This document shows positions 25,617 through 34,486 of a stretch of DNA of 64,000 nt, piece after piece (position 1 is the first letter of the stretch; each line of letters begins with the position of its first letter). The notes under the pieces were generated by a model, which saw only the letters and a program-made list of their open reading frames with translations, searched no databases and was not told the origin of the DNA. This stretch comes from Kosakonia oryzae (GTDB lineage Bacteria; Pseudomonadota; Gammaproteobacteria; Enterobacterales; Enterobacteriaceae), in the NCBI RefSeq assembly GCF_001658025.2, contig NZ_CP014007.2:248001-312000 (forward strand), read 5' to 3'. A program made the translations under genes and the position numbers.

Positions 25617-26411
25617 TCAGACAATATCGTCCACCACGCCGCCATCAACGCGCAGCGCCGCGCCGGAAGTGGCCGAAGCCTGTTTTGAACAGACGTAAAC
25701 CACCATGTTTGCTACCTCTTCGACGGTAGCCGCACGCTGGATCACCGAGCTCGGGCGGTGCGCCATCACAAACTCTTTCGCCAGCGTTTCCAGCGATTTA
25801 CCGGTTTTCTCGATCTCGTCTTTCATCATATCGGCAAAACCGTCCGACATCGTCGGCCCCGGCAGTACGCTGTTAACCGTCACACCGCTACCGGCGACGA
25901 ATTTTGCCAGCCCGCGCGCCAGCGAGAGCTGCGCAGTTTTCGTCACCCCGTAATGAATCATATCCGCCGGAATATTCAGCGCCGATTCCGAAGAGATAAA
26001 CACCACGCGGCCCCAGCCTTTTTTCACCATGGCCGGCAACAGCGCGCGGGAAAGGCGCACGCCGGACATCACATTGGTCTGCCAATATTTTTCCCAGGTT
26101 TCATCATCGGTAGCGTAAAAATCCTGCGGGCCGTAAATCCCGGCGTTATTGACCAGAATGTCGGCTTCCGCCGCTGCTTTCAGCAGTGTTTCCACGCCCT
26201 GCGCCGAGCCGAGATCGGCAATCGCCGTGCGCAGACGCGCGCCCGGCACCTGCTTCGTTAGCGCCTCTTTCGCCTTATTGACTGACCCTTCGCTGCGTCC
26301 GTTCAGGATCACTTCCGCACCGCTCTGGGCCAGACCTTTCGCAATTGCAAAGCCGATCCCGCCCGTTGAGGCGGTGACCAGCGCGACTTTATCGTGCAGC
26401 TCAATCTTCAT
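25617..26411 (-). CDS. SDR family NAD(P)-dependent oxidoreductase
   Basis: 264 residues with all classical SDR elements: cofactor loop T-A-S-T-G-G-I-G-F-A near 13-22, N-N-A-G near 89, the catalytic Ser in I-S-S-E-S and Y-G-V-T-K near 155-159. The C-terminus V-D-G-G-V-V is the usual SDR end. Start supported by AAGGAG nine bases upstream. Substrate unknown. It is convergent with the MarR-GNAT gene and divergent from the ABC importer operon; a tie to either is not shown. The 222-base gap before the importer gene (26412-26633) holds the two promoters and nothing else I recognise. Confidence 0.9.
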   Translation of the reverse strand: MKIELHDKVALVTASTGGIGFAIAKGLAQSGAEVILNGRSEGSVNKAKEALTKQVPGARLRTAIADLGSAQGVETLLKAAAEADILVNNAGIYGPQDFYATDDETWEKYWQTNVMSGVRLSRALLPAMVKKGWGRVVFISSESALNIPADMIHYGVTKTAQLSLARGLAKFVAGSGVTVNSVLPGPTMSDGFADMMKDEIEKTGKSLETLAKEFVMAHRPSSVIQRAATVEEVANMVVYVCSKQASATSGAALRVDGGVVDDIV

Positions 26412-26633
26412 CGTCCGCTCCTTGCCAGTTAGATTTTACAAATAACTAAGGCTAGCACCTGCGCCGCAGAACCGTTGTCAATTGTTGCGCCATTACGCGT
26501 GGAGGCTGGCTTATGCCATTCCCGGCATTGCTTTTCCGGTTTTATTCGTTCCCTCGTTTTCAGCGCTCTACCAGAATGGATTGCACAAAATATATTGATT
26601 TTTTTTTGCTCATTTCAGGGGACCGACAAACAG

Positions 26634-27527
26634 ATGAATAAATACGGCATATTTTCCCTTCTCCTTGCAATAAGCGGCGTGCAGCAGGCCAGTGCGGCAG
26701 AAGAGAGCGTACCCGCGCATCCAACATTTACGATTCAGGCGGATAAAACATTAAACGCGAAATTACCTGCCGATATTGCAAAGCGTGGTTATATTATTGC
26801 CGGTACCAATCCAAATACGCCGCCAACCACGTTTTATCAGGAAGATAATAAAACGCTGGCCGGGCGTGAAATCGATATTATGACCGCCGTTGCCGAACGT
26901 CTCGGTGTGAAAGTGCAATGGCACGATACCGGCGGTTTCGACAATATTATTCCGGGGCTGAAATCAGGCCGCTACGATGTGGCGCTCGCCAATATTAACG
27001 CCACACAAAAACGCCTTGAGCAGGTTGATTTTGTCAGTTATTACGACGCCTCGCGCTTAGGCATTATTTCCCGCCAGGATGCCAATATTCCCGCCTTCAC
27101 CGAACTCACCCAGGTGTGCGGCAAAGAGATTGGCGCCGGGGCTGGCACCACGCAAATCAACCGCCTGAACGAAGGCAGCAAAGCCTGTGAAGCGCAGGGT
27201 AAACCGCCGATTAAAGTCGCCGTCTTCCCGGATCGCCCGGCAGGTGTACAGGCGGTGGTCAGCGGCCGCGTGCCGATGTTCTTTGGCCCTTATGAAGGCC
27301 TGACCTGGCAGGTCAGCAAAGTGAAACCGCTGACCATGAGCGGGCAAATCAGCGTTAACGACGCACCGGTTTCTATCGCTTTCCCGAAAGGCTCCGGGCT
27401 GGAAGAGGCCGTTCAGGCCGCGCTCAACTCCCTGATCAAAGATGGCTCTTACCAGAAGATCCTCGACCACTGGTCGATCGGTTTTGGCGCGGTAAAAGAG
27501 TCCAAACGTAACGAAGAGATTTTCTAA
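26634..27527 (+). CDS. ABC transporter periplasmic amino-acid-type binding protein
   Basis: 297 residues from ATG 26634 (MNKYGIFSLLLAISGVQQAS-A), with a signal peptide cleaved after A-S-A. The family 3 solute-binding pattern is clear: G-T-N-P-N-T-P-P-T-T-F, then G-R-E-I-D-I-M-T-A-V-A-E-R-L-G near 80 and Y-D-V-A-L-A-N-I-N-A-T-Q-K-R near 118, which bind polar amino acids and derivatives. First gene of a plus-strand operon with permease, ATPase and a molybdoenzyme; its stop overlaps the next start by one base. Corresponds to YxeM in the Bacillus yxe operon. Proposed substrate: S-(2-succino)cysteine or a related thioether amino acid (inference from the whole island). Confidence 0.9.
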   Translation: MNKYGIFSLLLAISGVQQASAAEESVPAHPTFTIQADKTLNAKLPADIAKRGYIIAGTNPNTPPTTFYQEDNKTLAGREIDIMTAVAERLGVKVQWHDTGGFDNIIPGLKSGRYDVALANINATQKRLEQVDFVSYYDASRLGIISRQDANIPAFTELTQVCGKEIGAGAGTTQINRLNEGSKACEAQGKPPIKVAVFPDRPAGVQAVVSGRVPMFFGPYEGLTWQVSKVKPLTMSGQISVNDAPVSIAFPKGSGLEEAVQAALNSLIKDGSYQKILDHWSIGFGAVKESKRNEEIF

Positions 27528-28453
27528 TGGCGCACACCACCGCTTCACAATCGCAGGATGAACTGCGCATCATCGGAAAACGCTACTACGGGCGCTGGTT
27601 CAGCGCCCTGTTCGTTTTGCTGCTGCTGGCAGGGCTGCTGCACTCTGTTTTCAATAACCCGCGTTTTGAGTGGGGCGTGGTGGCGCAAAGCTTCACCGAA
27701 GAGTCCATCCTCAGCGGCGTGCTGATGACGTTGCAACTAACCGCTATTTCGGTGGTACTGGGCTTTGCCGGCGGCACTGTGCTGGCGCTGATGCGCCTTT
27801 CATCGAATCCGGTGCTGGTCGCTGTTAGCTGGGGCTACACGTGGTTTTTCCGTGGCGTGCCGATGCTGGTGCAACTGTTCCTTTGGTACAACATTGCGGC
27901 GCTCTATCCAACGATTTCAGTAACCTTGCCAGGGATTGGCGAACTCTACAGTTCTCCGGCGAACGCGCTGATAAGCCCATTCAGCGCGGCGGTCATTGCG
28001 CTGGTGATGCACCAGTCGGCCTATGCGGCGGAGATTATTCGTGCCGGAATTCAGAGCGTCGGTAACGGCCAACTGGAAGCTGCGCGGGCGCTCGGCTATT
28101 CGCGCGGGCAGATTTTCCGCCATACCGTGCTGCCGCAGGCAATGCGCGCGATTCTACCGCCTGCCGGTAACGAAGTGATTGGTCAGCTCAAAACCACCGC
28201 TGTGGTATCGGTGATCTCCTTGCAGGACGTGCTTTACTCGGCACAAATCATCTACCAGCGCACCTATGAAGTGATCCCGCTGCTGCTGGTGGCAACGGCA
28301 TGGTATCTGCTGCTCACCTCGGTGTTGTCGGTCGGGCAGTTTTATGTCGAGCGCTACTTCTCGCGCGGCGTGAAACGCGTGGAAGCAAAAGTCTGGTTTG
28401 CCCGTAAGCTGCCGGTTTATCTGTTGAATGCCAGGAGAGTGAGCAATGGCTGA
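27527..28453 (+). CDS. ABC transporter permease, polar amino acid type
   Basis: 308 residues. The HisM/GlnP-type domain with the E-A-A-R-A-L-G-Y-S-R-G-Q-I-F cytoplasmic loop (binding site for the ATPase) is near residues 184-200 and P-M-L-V-Q-L-F-L near 112-119. It has an N-terminal extension of about 60-70 residues with an extra hydrophobic segment compared with compact 220-residue permeases such as YxeN. It starts on the stop of the binding-protein gene (TAATG) and overlaps the ATPase gene by 8 bases. Confidence 0.92.
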   Translation: MAHTTASQSQDELRIIGKRYYGRWFSALFVLLLLAGLLHSVFNNPRFEWGVVAQSFTEESILSGVLMTLQLTAISVVLGFAGGTVLALMRLSSNPVLVAVSWGYTWFFRGVPMLVQLFLWYNIAALYPTISVTLPGIGELYSSPANALISPFSAAVIALVMHQSAYAAEIIRAGIQSVGNGQLEAARALGYSRGQIFRHTVLPQAMRAILPPAGNEVIGQLKTTAVVSVISLQDVLYSAQIIYQRTYEVIPLLLVATAWYLLLTSVLSVGQFYVERYFSRGVKRVEAKVWFARKLPVYLLNARRVSNG

Positions 28454-29207
28454 AGCCATCGAATTACGCAACATTACCAAACGCTTCTCCGGGCAGACGG
28501 TGGTCGATAGTGTCGATCTGGATGTCGATGCCGGTTCGGTTACCGTGATCCTCGGCCCGTCGGGTTCCGGGAAATCTACGCTGCTGCGCTGCATTAACCA
28601 TCTGGAAAAACTCGATGCGGGCACCATACGTATCGGCGGAGAGCTGGTGGGTTATGAACAAAAAGGCCGGGCGCTGTTTGAAGTCAGCGACAGTAAAATC
28701 GCCCGTCAGCGCAGCCGCATTGGCATGGTGTTCCAGCAATTTAATCTGTTCCCGCATCGCACGGTGCTGCAAAACATTATCGATGCGCCGATCCGCGTGA
28801 AGAAACAGCCGCGCGCGCAGGCGGTGGCGAAAGCGCGTTTGCTGTTGCAGCAGGTAGGGCTGGCGGGGCGGGAAAACGACTGGCCGCAGCAACTTTCCGG
28901 CGGTCAGCAGCAGCGCGTGGCGATTGCCAGAGCGCTGGCGATGGACCCGGAAGTGATGCTGTTTGATGAACCAACCTCGGCGCTGGATCCGGAACTGGTG
29001 GGTGAAGTGTTGCAGGTGATCAAAGCGTTGGCGCACTCCGGCATCACGATGGTCATCGTCACTCATGAGATCGGTTTTGCCCGCGAAGTGGCCGACAACA
29101 TCGTCTTTATGGAGTCAGGCAAAATCATCGCTTCCGGCCCGGCACGCCAGTTGCTGGAGAATAACGCCAACGCCCGCGTCAGCCATTTCCTCTCTACGGT
29201 GCTGTAA
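28446..29207 (+). CDS. ABC transporter ATP-binding protein, polar amino acid type
   Basis: 253 residues with Walker A G-P-S-G-S-G-K-S-T near 38, Q-loop V-F-Q-Q-F-N-L-F-P-H-R-T near 97, signature L-S-G-G-Q-Q-Q-R near 153, Walker B V-M-L-F-D-E-P-T near 173 and a switch histidine in I-V-T-H-E. GlnQ/HisP type. Completes the importer with the two preceding genes; no second permease gene is present, so the permease is probably a homodimer. Equivalent to YxeO. The next gene starts two bases after its stop. Confidence 0.94.
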   Translation: MAEAIELRNITKRFSGQTVVDSVDLDVDAGSVTVILGPSGSGKSTLLRCINHLEKLDAGTIRIGGELVGYEQKGRALFEVSDSKIARQRSRIGMVFQQFNLFPHRTVLQNIIDAPIRVKKQPRAQAVAKARLLLQQVGLAGRENDWPQQLSGGQQQRVAIARALAMDPEVMLFDEPTSALDPELVGEVLQVIKALAHSGITMVIVTHEIGFAREVADNIVFMESGKIIASGPARQLLENNANARVSHFLSTVL

Positions 29208-29209
29208 TT

Positions 29210-31486
29210 ATGGCTTCTGTTACCCACAGCTCGCACTGGGGCGCATTCACCGCCTCCGATAGCGGCGACGAACTGCAAATTACGCCGTTTCCCGGCGATC
29301 CCGATCCCAGCCCGCTGCTGGAAAACCTTGCTGATACGCTGCGCCACCCGGCGCGTGTCACGCAGCCGATGGTGCGTAAAGGCTGGCTGGAGAATGGCCC
29401 TGGCCCGGATGCGCGTCGCGGCGCGGATGAGTACATCGCCATTAGCTGGGAGCAGGCGCTAGATCTGGCGGCCAATGAATTGAAACGCGTAGCGGATAAT
29501 TTTGGCCCGCAGGCGGTGTTCGGCGGCTCTTACGGCTGGTCGAGCGCCGGGCGTTTTCACCATGCGCAAAGCCAGCTTCATCGCTTTCTCAACACCACTA
29601 TTGGCGGTTATGTGCGCTCGGTGTGGTCGTACAGTTCCGCCGCCGCCTGCGTCATTCTGCCGCATATTGTTGCTCCGCAGGATGAGATCGCCCGGCGCGG
29701 CGTAAGCTGGCGCGAGATCGCCGAACACAGTGATATCGTGCTGGCGTTTGGCGGGCTGGCGCTGAAAAACTCGCAGGTCGCCAGCGGTGGGATGAGTGAA
29801 CATACCGAGCGCGGCTATATGCGCCAGGCCGCCGCGCGTGGCGCGACGTTTATCTCCGTTAGCCCGCTGCGCAGCGATTTACCGCAGGAAGCTGCCGGTG
29901 AGTGGCTGCCGGTACGTCCGGGCACCGATGCTGCCTTGATCCTCGCGCTGCTTCACACGTTGTGGCGCGAAGGGCTGAGCGATGAAGCGTTTCTTGCCCG
30001 TTATTGCACTGGCTGGCCGCTGCTGGTGGCTTCGTTATCCGGCGAGCAGGATGGCACCGTGCGCGATGCCGCCTGGGCAGAAGCTATTTGTGGCGTACCG
30101 GCGGAGAAGATTGTCGCGCTGGCGCGGCGTCTGCACGGTAAACGGGTGCTGGTGACGGTCGCTCACTCCCTGCAACGGGCGCAATACGGCGAGCAGCCGG
30201 TATGGCTGGGCCTGGTGCTGGCCGCCGCCCTGGGGCAACCTGGTCTGCCCGGCGGCGGATACGCCTATGCGCTGGGGGCGCTGGGGCATTACGGCAAAGC
30301 GTTTAACCGCGTCTCGTTTCCTGCGCTACCGCAGGGCGTCAACGGCGTGGAAGATCTTATTCCGGTGGCGCGCATTGCCGATATGCTGCTCAATCCCGGC
30401 GAGCCGTTCGACTTCAACGGCGTGCGTCGCCGTTATCCACACATCAAATTAGCGTGGTGGGCGGGCGGCAATCCGTTTCATCACCACCAGGATCTGGCGC
30501 GGCTGCGCCATGCGTTTTGCCAGTTGGATACCTTAATCGTTCATGAGCACAGCCTGACGGCCACGGCCCGCCATGCGGATCTGATTTTGCCCGCCACCAT
30601 GACGCTGGAGCGTGAAGATATTGGCGGTGCGCCGACCGATCGCTATCTGTTCGCCATGCATCCGGTGGCGCAGCCGTGGGGACATGCGCGGGATGACTTT
30701 GCTATTTTCCGTGATATTGCCGCCCGTCTGGGGCGTGAAGAGGCGTTTACCGAAGGCCGGACGGTGCGCGAGTGGTTACAACATCTGTACGGTCAAATGC
30801 AGGAGAAACTGGCGCAGGAAGGGGTCTCCACGCCCGCGTTTGACGATTTCTGGCGGGAAGGCATATTGCAACTGCCGCAGGTGGACGACGGCGGGCGGCT
30901 GATGCGCCGTTTTCGCGCCGATCCTGATGCGCATCCGCTGCCAACGCCGGACGGGAAAATCCAGATCTACTCGGCGACCATTGCCAGCTTTAATTACCCG
31001 GATTGCCCCGGTCTGCCGGTGTGGCTGACGCCGGACGAGCAGCCCGACGCCCAGCATCCGCTGTGGCTGATCGCCAATCAACCCGCCACCCGCCTGCACA
31101 GCCAGCTTGATTACGGGCGGCACAGCGCACGGCACAAAAAGCAGGGGAAAGAGGTCTGTACGATGCACCCGATAGACGCCGCCGCGCGCGGTATTGACGA
31201 GGGCGCGATTGTAATGCTGCATAACACGCGCGGTGCGGTACTGGCAGCGGTACGGATTGCCGACGATATTATGCCCGGCGTCGTCCAGCTTCCGACAGGC
31301 GCCTGGTACGATCCCGTCGATCCGCTGGCGCAGCGTCCACTGTGCCGCCACGGCAACCCCAACGTGTTAACGCGCGATATCGGCACCTCATCATTAGGCC
31401 AGGGTTGCAGCGGGCAGATCACCGTGGTGCAGGTTTCCCTCTTCACCGGCGATGTCGGCGAAGTGCAGGCCTTTGCGCCGCTCTAA
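29210..31486 (+). CDS. BisC-family molybdopterin-dependent oxidoreductase (S-/N-oxide reductase type)
   Basis: 758 residues, similar along its length to E. coli BisC, the cytoplasmic biotin/methionine-sulfoxide reductase. It begins with the family pattern T-H-S-S-H-W-G-A-F and has P-M-V-R-K-G-W near 62, F-G-G-S-Y-G-W-S-S-A near 105 and V-W-S-Y-S-S-A-A-A near 140, the last containing the serine expected to bind molybdenum. There is no twin-arginine signal and no N-terminal iron-sulfur cysteine motif, so it is a cytoplasmic, bis-MGD DMSO-reductase-family enzyme. It is the last gene of the importer operon. I infer that it reduces the S-oxide of the imported thioether; a direct substrate cannot be read from the sequence. 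Its stop overlaps the stop of the convergent MmgE/PrpD gene. Confidence 0.9.
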   Translation: MASVTHSSHWGAFTASDSGDELQITPFPGDPDPSPLLENLADTLRHPARVTQPMVRKGWLENGPGPDARRGADEYIAISWEQALDLAANELKRVADNFGPQAVFGGSYGWSSAGRFHHAQSQLHRFLNTTIGGYVRSVWSYSSAAACVILPHIVAPQDEIARRGVSWREIAEHSDIVLAFGGLALKNSQVASGGMSEHTERGYMRQAAARGATFISVSPLRSDLPQEAAGEWLPVRPGTDAALILALLHTLWREGLSDEAFLARYCTGWPLLVASLSGEQDGTVRDAAWAEAICGVPAEKIVALARRLHGKRVLVTVAHSLQRAQYGEQPVWLGLVLAAALGQPGLPGGGYAYALGALGHYGKAFNRVSFPALPQGVNGVEDLIPVARIADMLLNPGEPFDFNGVRRRYPHIKLAWWAGGNPFHHHQDLARLRHAFCQLDTLIVHEHSLTATARHADLILPATMTLEREDIGGAPTDRYLFAMHPVAQPWGHARDDFAIFRDIAARLGREEAFTEGRTVREWLQHLYGQMQEKLAQEGVSTPAFDDFWREGILQLPQVDDGGRLMRRFRADPDAHPLPTPDGKIQIYSATIASFNYPDCPGLPVWLTPDEQPDAQHPLWLIANQPATRLHSQLDYGRHSARHKKQGKEVCTMHPIDAAARGIDEGAIVMLHNTRGAVLAAVRIADDIMPGVVQLPTGAWYDPVDPLAQRPLCRHGNPNVLTRDIGTSSLGQGCSGQITVVQVSLFTGDVGEVQAFAPL

Positions 31487-32805
31487 ACCAGCAGCAATGC
31501 CTGTAATGCCGGTAACGCGTGCGCGTTTTCCAGCCGTGTTAGCGCGAGCCAGTGTTCGCGGGTGGCATCATCCACCTGCGGCAGGCAGCGGCGCAGCTTC
31601 TCCGTTAGATCCACCCCCTGCGCCAGTAACTGCTGGCGCGTAGCGTGCGCGGTAAACTGCGCGCCGGAGCGGGTGGTTAAAGTCAGGCGATGAAAACGCG
31701 CTGACGGGTTAAGGGCATCGGGCGGAGCACTGTTATCCGGCGTACGGATGATGCGGGCCGCCAGCTCGGCGGTGCGGGCTTTTACCGCACCGGGCGCGAA
31801 GCTGCCGAGCGGTAAGTCGTTTTCCAGCAGGCATTCGGCAACCACATATTCCAGGCTGAAACGGGCTTCAACACCGTTCGCGGGTGCGCGAATAAACGCC
31901 GCCACATCGCCGCCGGGCGGAAAGGCCACCGCAATCTGTTCCACCTCAGCAAATAAATGTTCGACAGAAAATCCCGCCGCCAGCCACCGCGCGCGCAGAT
32001 CCAGCGCCGCCAGCGCCGCGCCGTGGGTGCCGCTACAGGTCGGCCAGGGTTTGAATTCCAGCCCCGGCGTGATAATGCGCCAGGGCGCGCCCCAGCCAGC
32101 GGTCAGTTTTGCCGGATCGGCCGTCGCCGGGCTATAAGCCGCGAGAAAACCGGCCAGCGCGCCGTCGGTTTTCGCTTCCACGCCATGCTGTGTCAACTGC
32201 ACGGCGGTAATCGCCGCTCTTGCTGCCAGCCCGGCGTGCAGCGGTTTGATATCAGAGCCGAACTGCACGCGCAGCCCGGCGGCCTGGCTTGCGGCAATGG
32301 CGAGGATATTCGCCGTCTGCGCTGCGCTGGCATTAATCAGCCGTGCGCAGGCGGCGGCTGCAGCCAACACGCCCAGCGTACCGGTATTGTGAAACCCCTG
32401 CACATAATGGCCGCTGCCCACCGCCAGCCCGAGGCGACCCGCCATCTCGACCCCCAGCACAAACGCATCGAGAAAACGCGGCCCCTCCGTTATATCGTCT
32501 GCCGCCGACAGCGCCAGCAGCGCCGGGAGGATAACCGTTCCGACGTGGCCGCGAAAATCCGGGTGAAAATCATCAAAGTCCAGCGCATGACCGCTGTAGC
32601 CGAGACGCAATGCGCGTGACTGGGCATCCTGCCCCGGCCAAATTTTGCGCAACGCCAGCAGCGTGGTGTCGGGCAGCGTGCCGTTCACCAGCGGCAGCGC
32701 GACGGCAAAGAAATCGAGCACGCCGCGTCGCGCCTGCTCCCGCGCGTTATCGTCGGGTTGCGCGTCAACAATCAGCCGCGCAACGGCTTGGGTCAGTTCG
32801 CTCAT
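31483..32805 (-). CDS. MmgE/PrpD family protein
   Basis: 440 residues from ATG 32805 (MSELTQAVARLIVDAQPDDN), whose ATGA overlaps the stop of the M20 gene; the frame is open 15 codons further upstream but these lie in the M20 gene. Family hallmarks include H-A-L-D-F-D-D-F-H near 75-83 and the H-Y-V-Q-G-F-H-N-T-G-T-L-G block near 130. Known members are 2-methylcitrate dehydratase, cis-aconitate decarboxylase and iminodisuccinate epimerase, the last acting on an N-linked di-succinate. YxeQ of the Bacillus 2SC operon belongs here too. A role as epimerase of the succino group is a reasonable inference, since the lyase should be stereospecific. Last gene of the four-gene minus operon. Confidence 0.88.
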   Translation of the reverse strand: MSELTQAVARLIVDAQPDDNAREQARRGVLDFFAVALPLVNGTLPDTTLLALRKIWPGQDAQSRALRLGYSGHALDFDDFHPDFRGHVGTVILPALLALSAADDITEGPRFLDAFVLGVEMAGRLGLAVGSGHYVQGFHNTGTLGVLAAAAACARLINASAAQTANILAIAASQAAGLRVQFGSDIKPLHAGLAARAAITAVQLTQHGVEAKTDGALAGFLAAYSPATADPAKLTAGWGAPWRIITPGLEFKPWPTCSGTHGAALAALDLRARWLAAGFSVEHLFAEVEQIAVAFPPGGDVAAFIRAPANGVEARFSLEYVVAECLLENDLPLGSFAPGAVKARTAELAARIIRTPDNSAPPDALNPSARFHRLTLTTRSGAQFTAHATRQQLLAQGVDLTEKLRRCLPQVDDATREHWLALTRLENAHALPALQALLLV

Positions 32806-33959
32806 GCGGCGGCCTTTTTTAGCGCCTGCACGGCCAGATTTGCCAGCCATTGCGACGTCGGAAACAGCGCGGCGTCATCAACGCGGAATTGCGGGTGATG
32901 CAGGGCATAAGGGCCGCCGGAACCGATCATGATGAACGCGCCGGGCAGATGCTGCTGGTAAAACGCGAAGTCTTCACCGATCGGGTTGGCGGCAATGCGC
33001 CGGGCGTCAAAACCGCTCTGCCGTCCGGTTTCCAGCGCCAGATCAACCCACGTTTCGCTGTTGACCACCGACGGCGGCCCGGGCTGCCAGTCGAGGGTGA
33101 TTTGCGCGTTAAACGCCGCGCCCAGCCCGGAGAGCACATCACGCAGGCGCTGCTCGATTTGCTCGCGTACCGTCTGGCTAAAGGTACGCACAGTACCTTC
33201 CAGCCAGGCGCAGTCGGGGATTACGTTCCAGGTACTGCCGCTGTGAACCTGGGTAATCGACAGCACGGCATTTTCATCGGAGGGAACATTGCGGCTGATT
33301 AAGGTTTGCAATGTGGTGATAAGCTGCCCGGCAATCACCACCGGATCATTACCTTCGTGCGGCCGCGCGGCGTGGCTGCCGGTGCCGGTAATATCAATGC
33401 GGAAACGGTCAACCCCGGCGGTCAGTGCCCCGGCTTTACTGCCCATTACCCCAACCGGCAGCGCCGGATCGTTGTGAATACCAAAAATCGCCGTTGCGCC
33501 ATCCAGCGCGCCTGCGGCAATCACCGCTGGCGCACCCTGGCCCGTCTCTTCCGCCGGTTGAAACAGAATGCGCACCCGGCCCGGGAGTTCCGCTTCCTGC
33601 GCTTTTAACAGAATGGCCGCGCCGAGCGCGCTGGCACTGTGGAAGTCGTGGCCGCAGGCATGCATTACGCCGGGATGCTCAGAGCTGAACGGCACGCCGG
33701 ATTTTTCGTCAATCGGCAGCGCATCGATGTCGGCACGCAGCACCACCAGCGGGCCAGGCTGCTGGCCGCCCAGTTCAACGACCAGCCCGGTGGCTAAATC
33801 CAGCGGCAGAATACGAATCTGGTGTTTTTCCAGCGCGGCACGCAGGCGGGCGGTGGTGGCGAACTCCTGGTTAGAGAGTTCAGGGAAACGGTGTAATTCA
33901 TGGCGAAAGTCGGTCAGCCAGCCGGATAATGCAGCGATATCAGTCATAGGGTTACTCAT
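32802..33959 (-). CDS. M20 family amidohydrolase (N-acyl amino acid deacylase)
   Basis: 385 residues from ATG 33959, which shares a base with the stop of the GNAT gene (TGATG). Metal-site motifs of M20D are clear: R-A-D-I-D-A-L-P near 79-86, M-H-A-C-G-H-D near 99-105, P-A-E-E-T-G-Q-G near 131 and H near 160-190. The family includes HipO, YtnL and YxeP. In the B. subtilis 2SC pathway YxeP (about 380 residues) removes the acetyl group from N-acetylcysteine. By operon context this protein should do the same. Cytoplasmic, no signal. Confidence 0.9.
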   Translation of the reverse strand: MSNPMTDIAALSGWLTDFRHELHRFPELSNQEFATTARLRAALEKHQIRILPLDLATGLVVELGGQQPGPLVVLRADIDALPIDEKSGVPFSSEHPGVMHACGHDFHSASALGAAILLKAQEAELPGRVRILFQPAEETGQGAPAVIAAGALDGATAIFGIHNDPALPVGVMGSKAGALTAGVDRFRIDITGTGSHAARPHEGNDPVVIAGQLITTLQTLISRNVPSDENAVLSITQVHSGSTWNVIPDCAWLEGTVRTFSQTVREQIEQRLRDVLSGLGAAFNAQITLDWQPGPPSVVNSETWVDLALETGRQSGFDARRIAANPIGEDFAFYQQHLPGAFIMIGSGGPYALHHPQFRVDDAALFPTSQWLANLAVQALKKAAA

Positions 33960-34486
33960 CAGGGAGATTGACGTGCCAGCCACGCGCTGTGGGCGGCGTT
34001 ATCAAGGATTTTCTTCATAAACAATGTGATATGGCCTTTGCCCAGATCCGCTTCATGGGAAGGCTCAAAACCATACTGCTGATAAAACGGGATCAGCCAC
34101 GGATGGCTGATAGCAGTGCCCAGCGATACCGCCGGGGCGCGAAGCTGCTCGCGCAGAATATGCGTTTCCACCCAGTCGTAGATTTGCCGCCCGCGCTGCT
34201 CGCCGCGATAGCGCGGATGCGCGCCAAACCAGCCAATATGCGGCAGACCAAATGGCCCCGGCAGCGGTCCCCACGGGTAGCGCAAGGTGATCGAGGCGGC
34301 CAGATCGTCATCGATAAACAGCCCCCAGACGCCGTGCTGTTGCAGGTGTTGCGTCACCTGCGCCTTGCTGGTGGTGGCGGCATCAAAATGGATCCCCAGC
34401 GCTTTCACCTGCGCGTAGGCTTCCAGCATCAACGTCAGGTAGATCTCGCTGTCGGCAGCGGTAAGCTGGCGGTAGTGTTCGCTCAT
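33959..34486 (-). CDS. GNAT family N-acetyltransferase
   Basis: 175 residues, one GNAT domain. The acetyl-CoA loop is in R-Y-R-G-E-Q-R-G-R-Q-I-Y near 105-116 and the fold closes with P-F-Y-Q-Q-Y-G-F-E near 144. Start ATG 34486 overlaps the stop of the lyase gene. Corresponds in size and context to YxeL, which N-acetylates S-(2-succino)cysteine before C-S cleavage. Acceptor specificity is inference. Confidence 0.88.
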   Translation of the reverse strand: MSEHYRQLTAADSEIYLTLMLEAYAQVKALGIHFDAATTSKAQVTQHLQQHGVWGLFIDDDLAASITLRYPWGPLPGPFGLPHIGWFGAHPRYRGEQRGRQIYDWVETHILREQLRAPAVSLGTAISHPWLIPFYQQYGFEPSHEADLGKGHITLFMKKILDNAAHSAWLARQSP

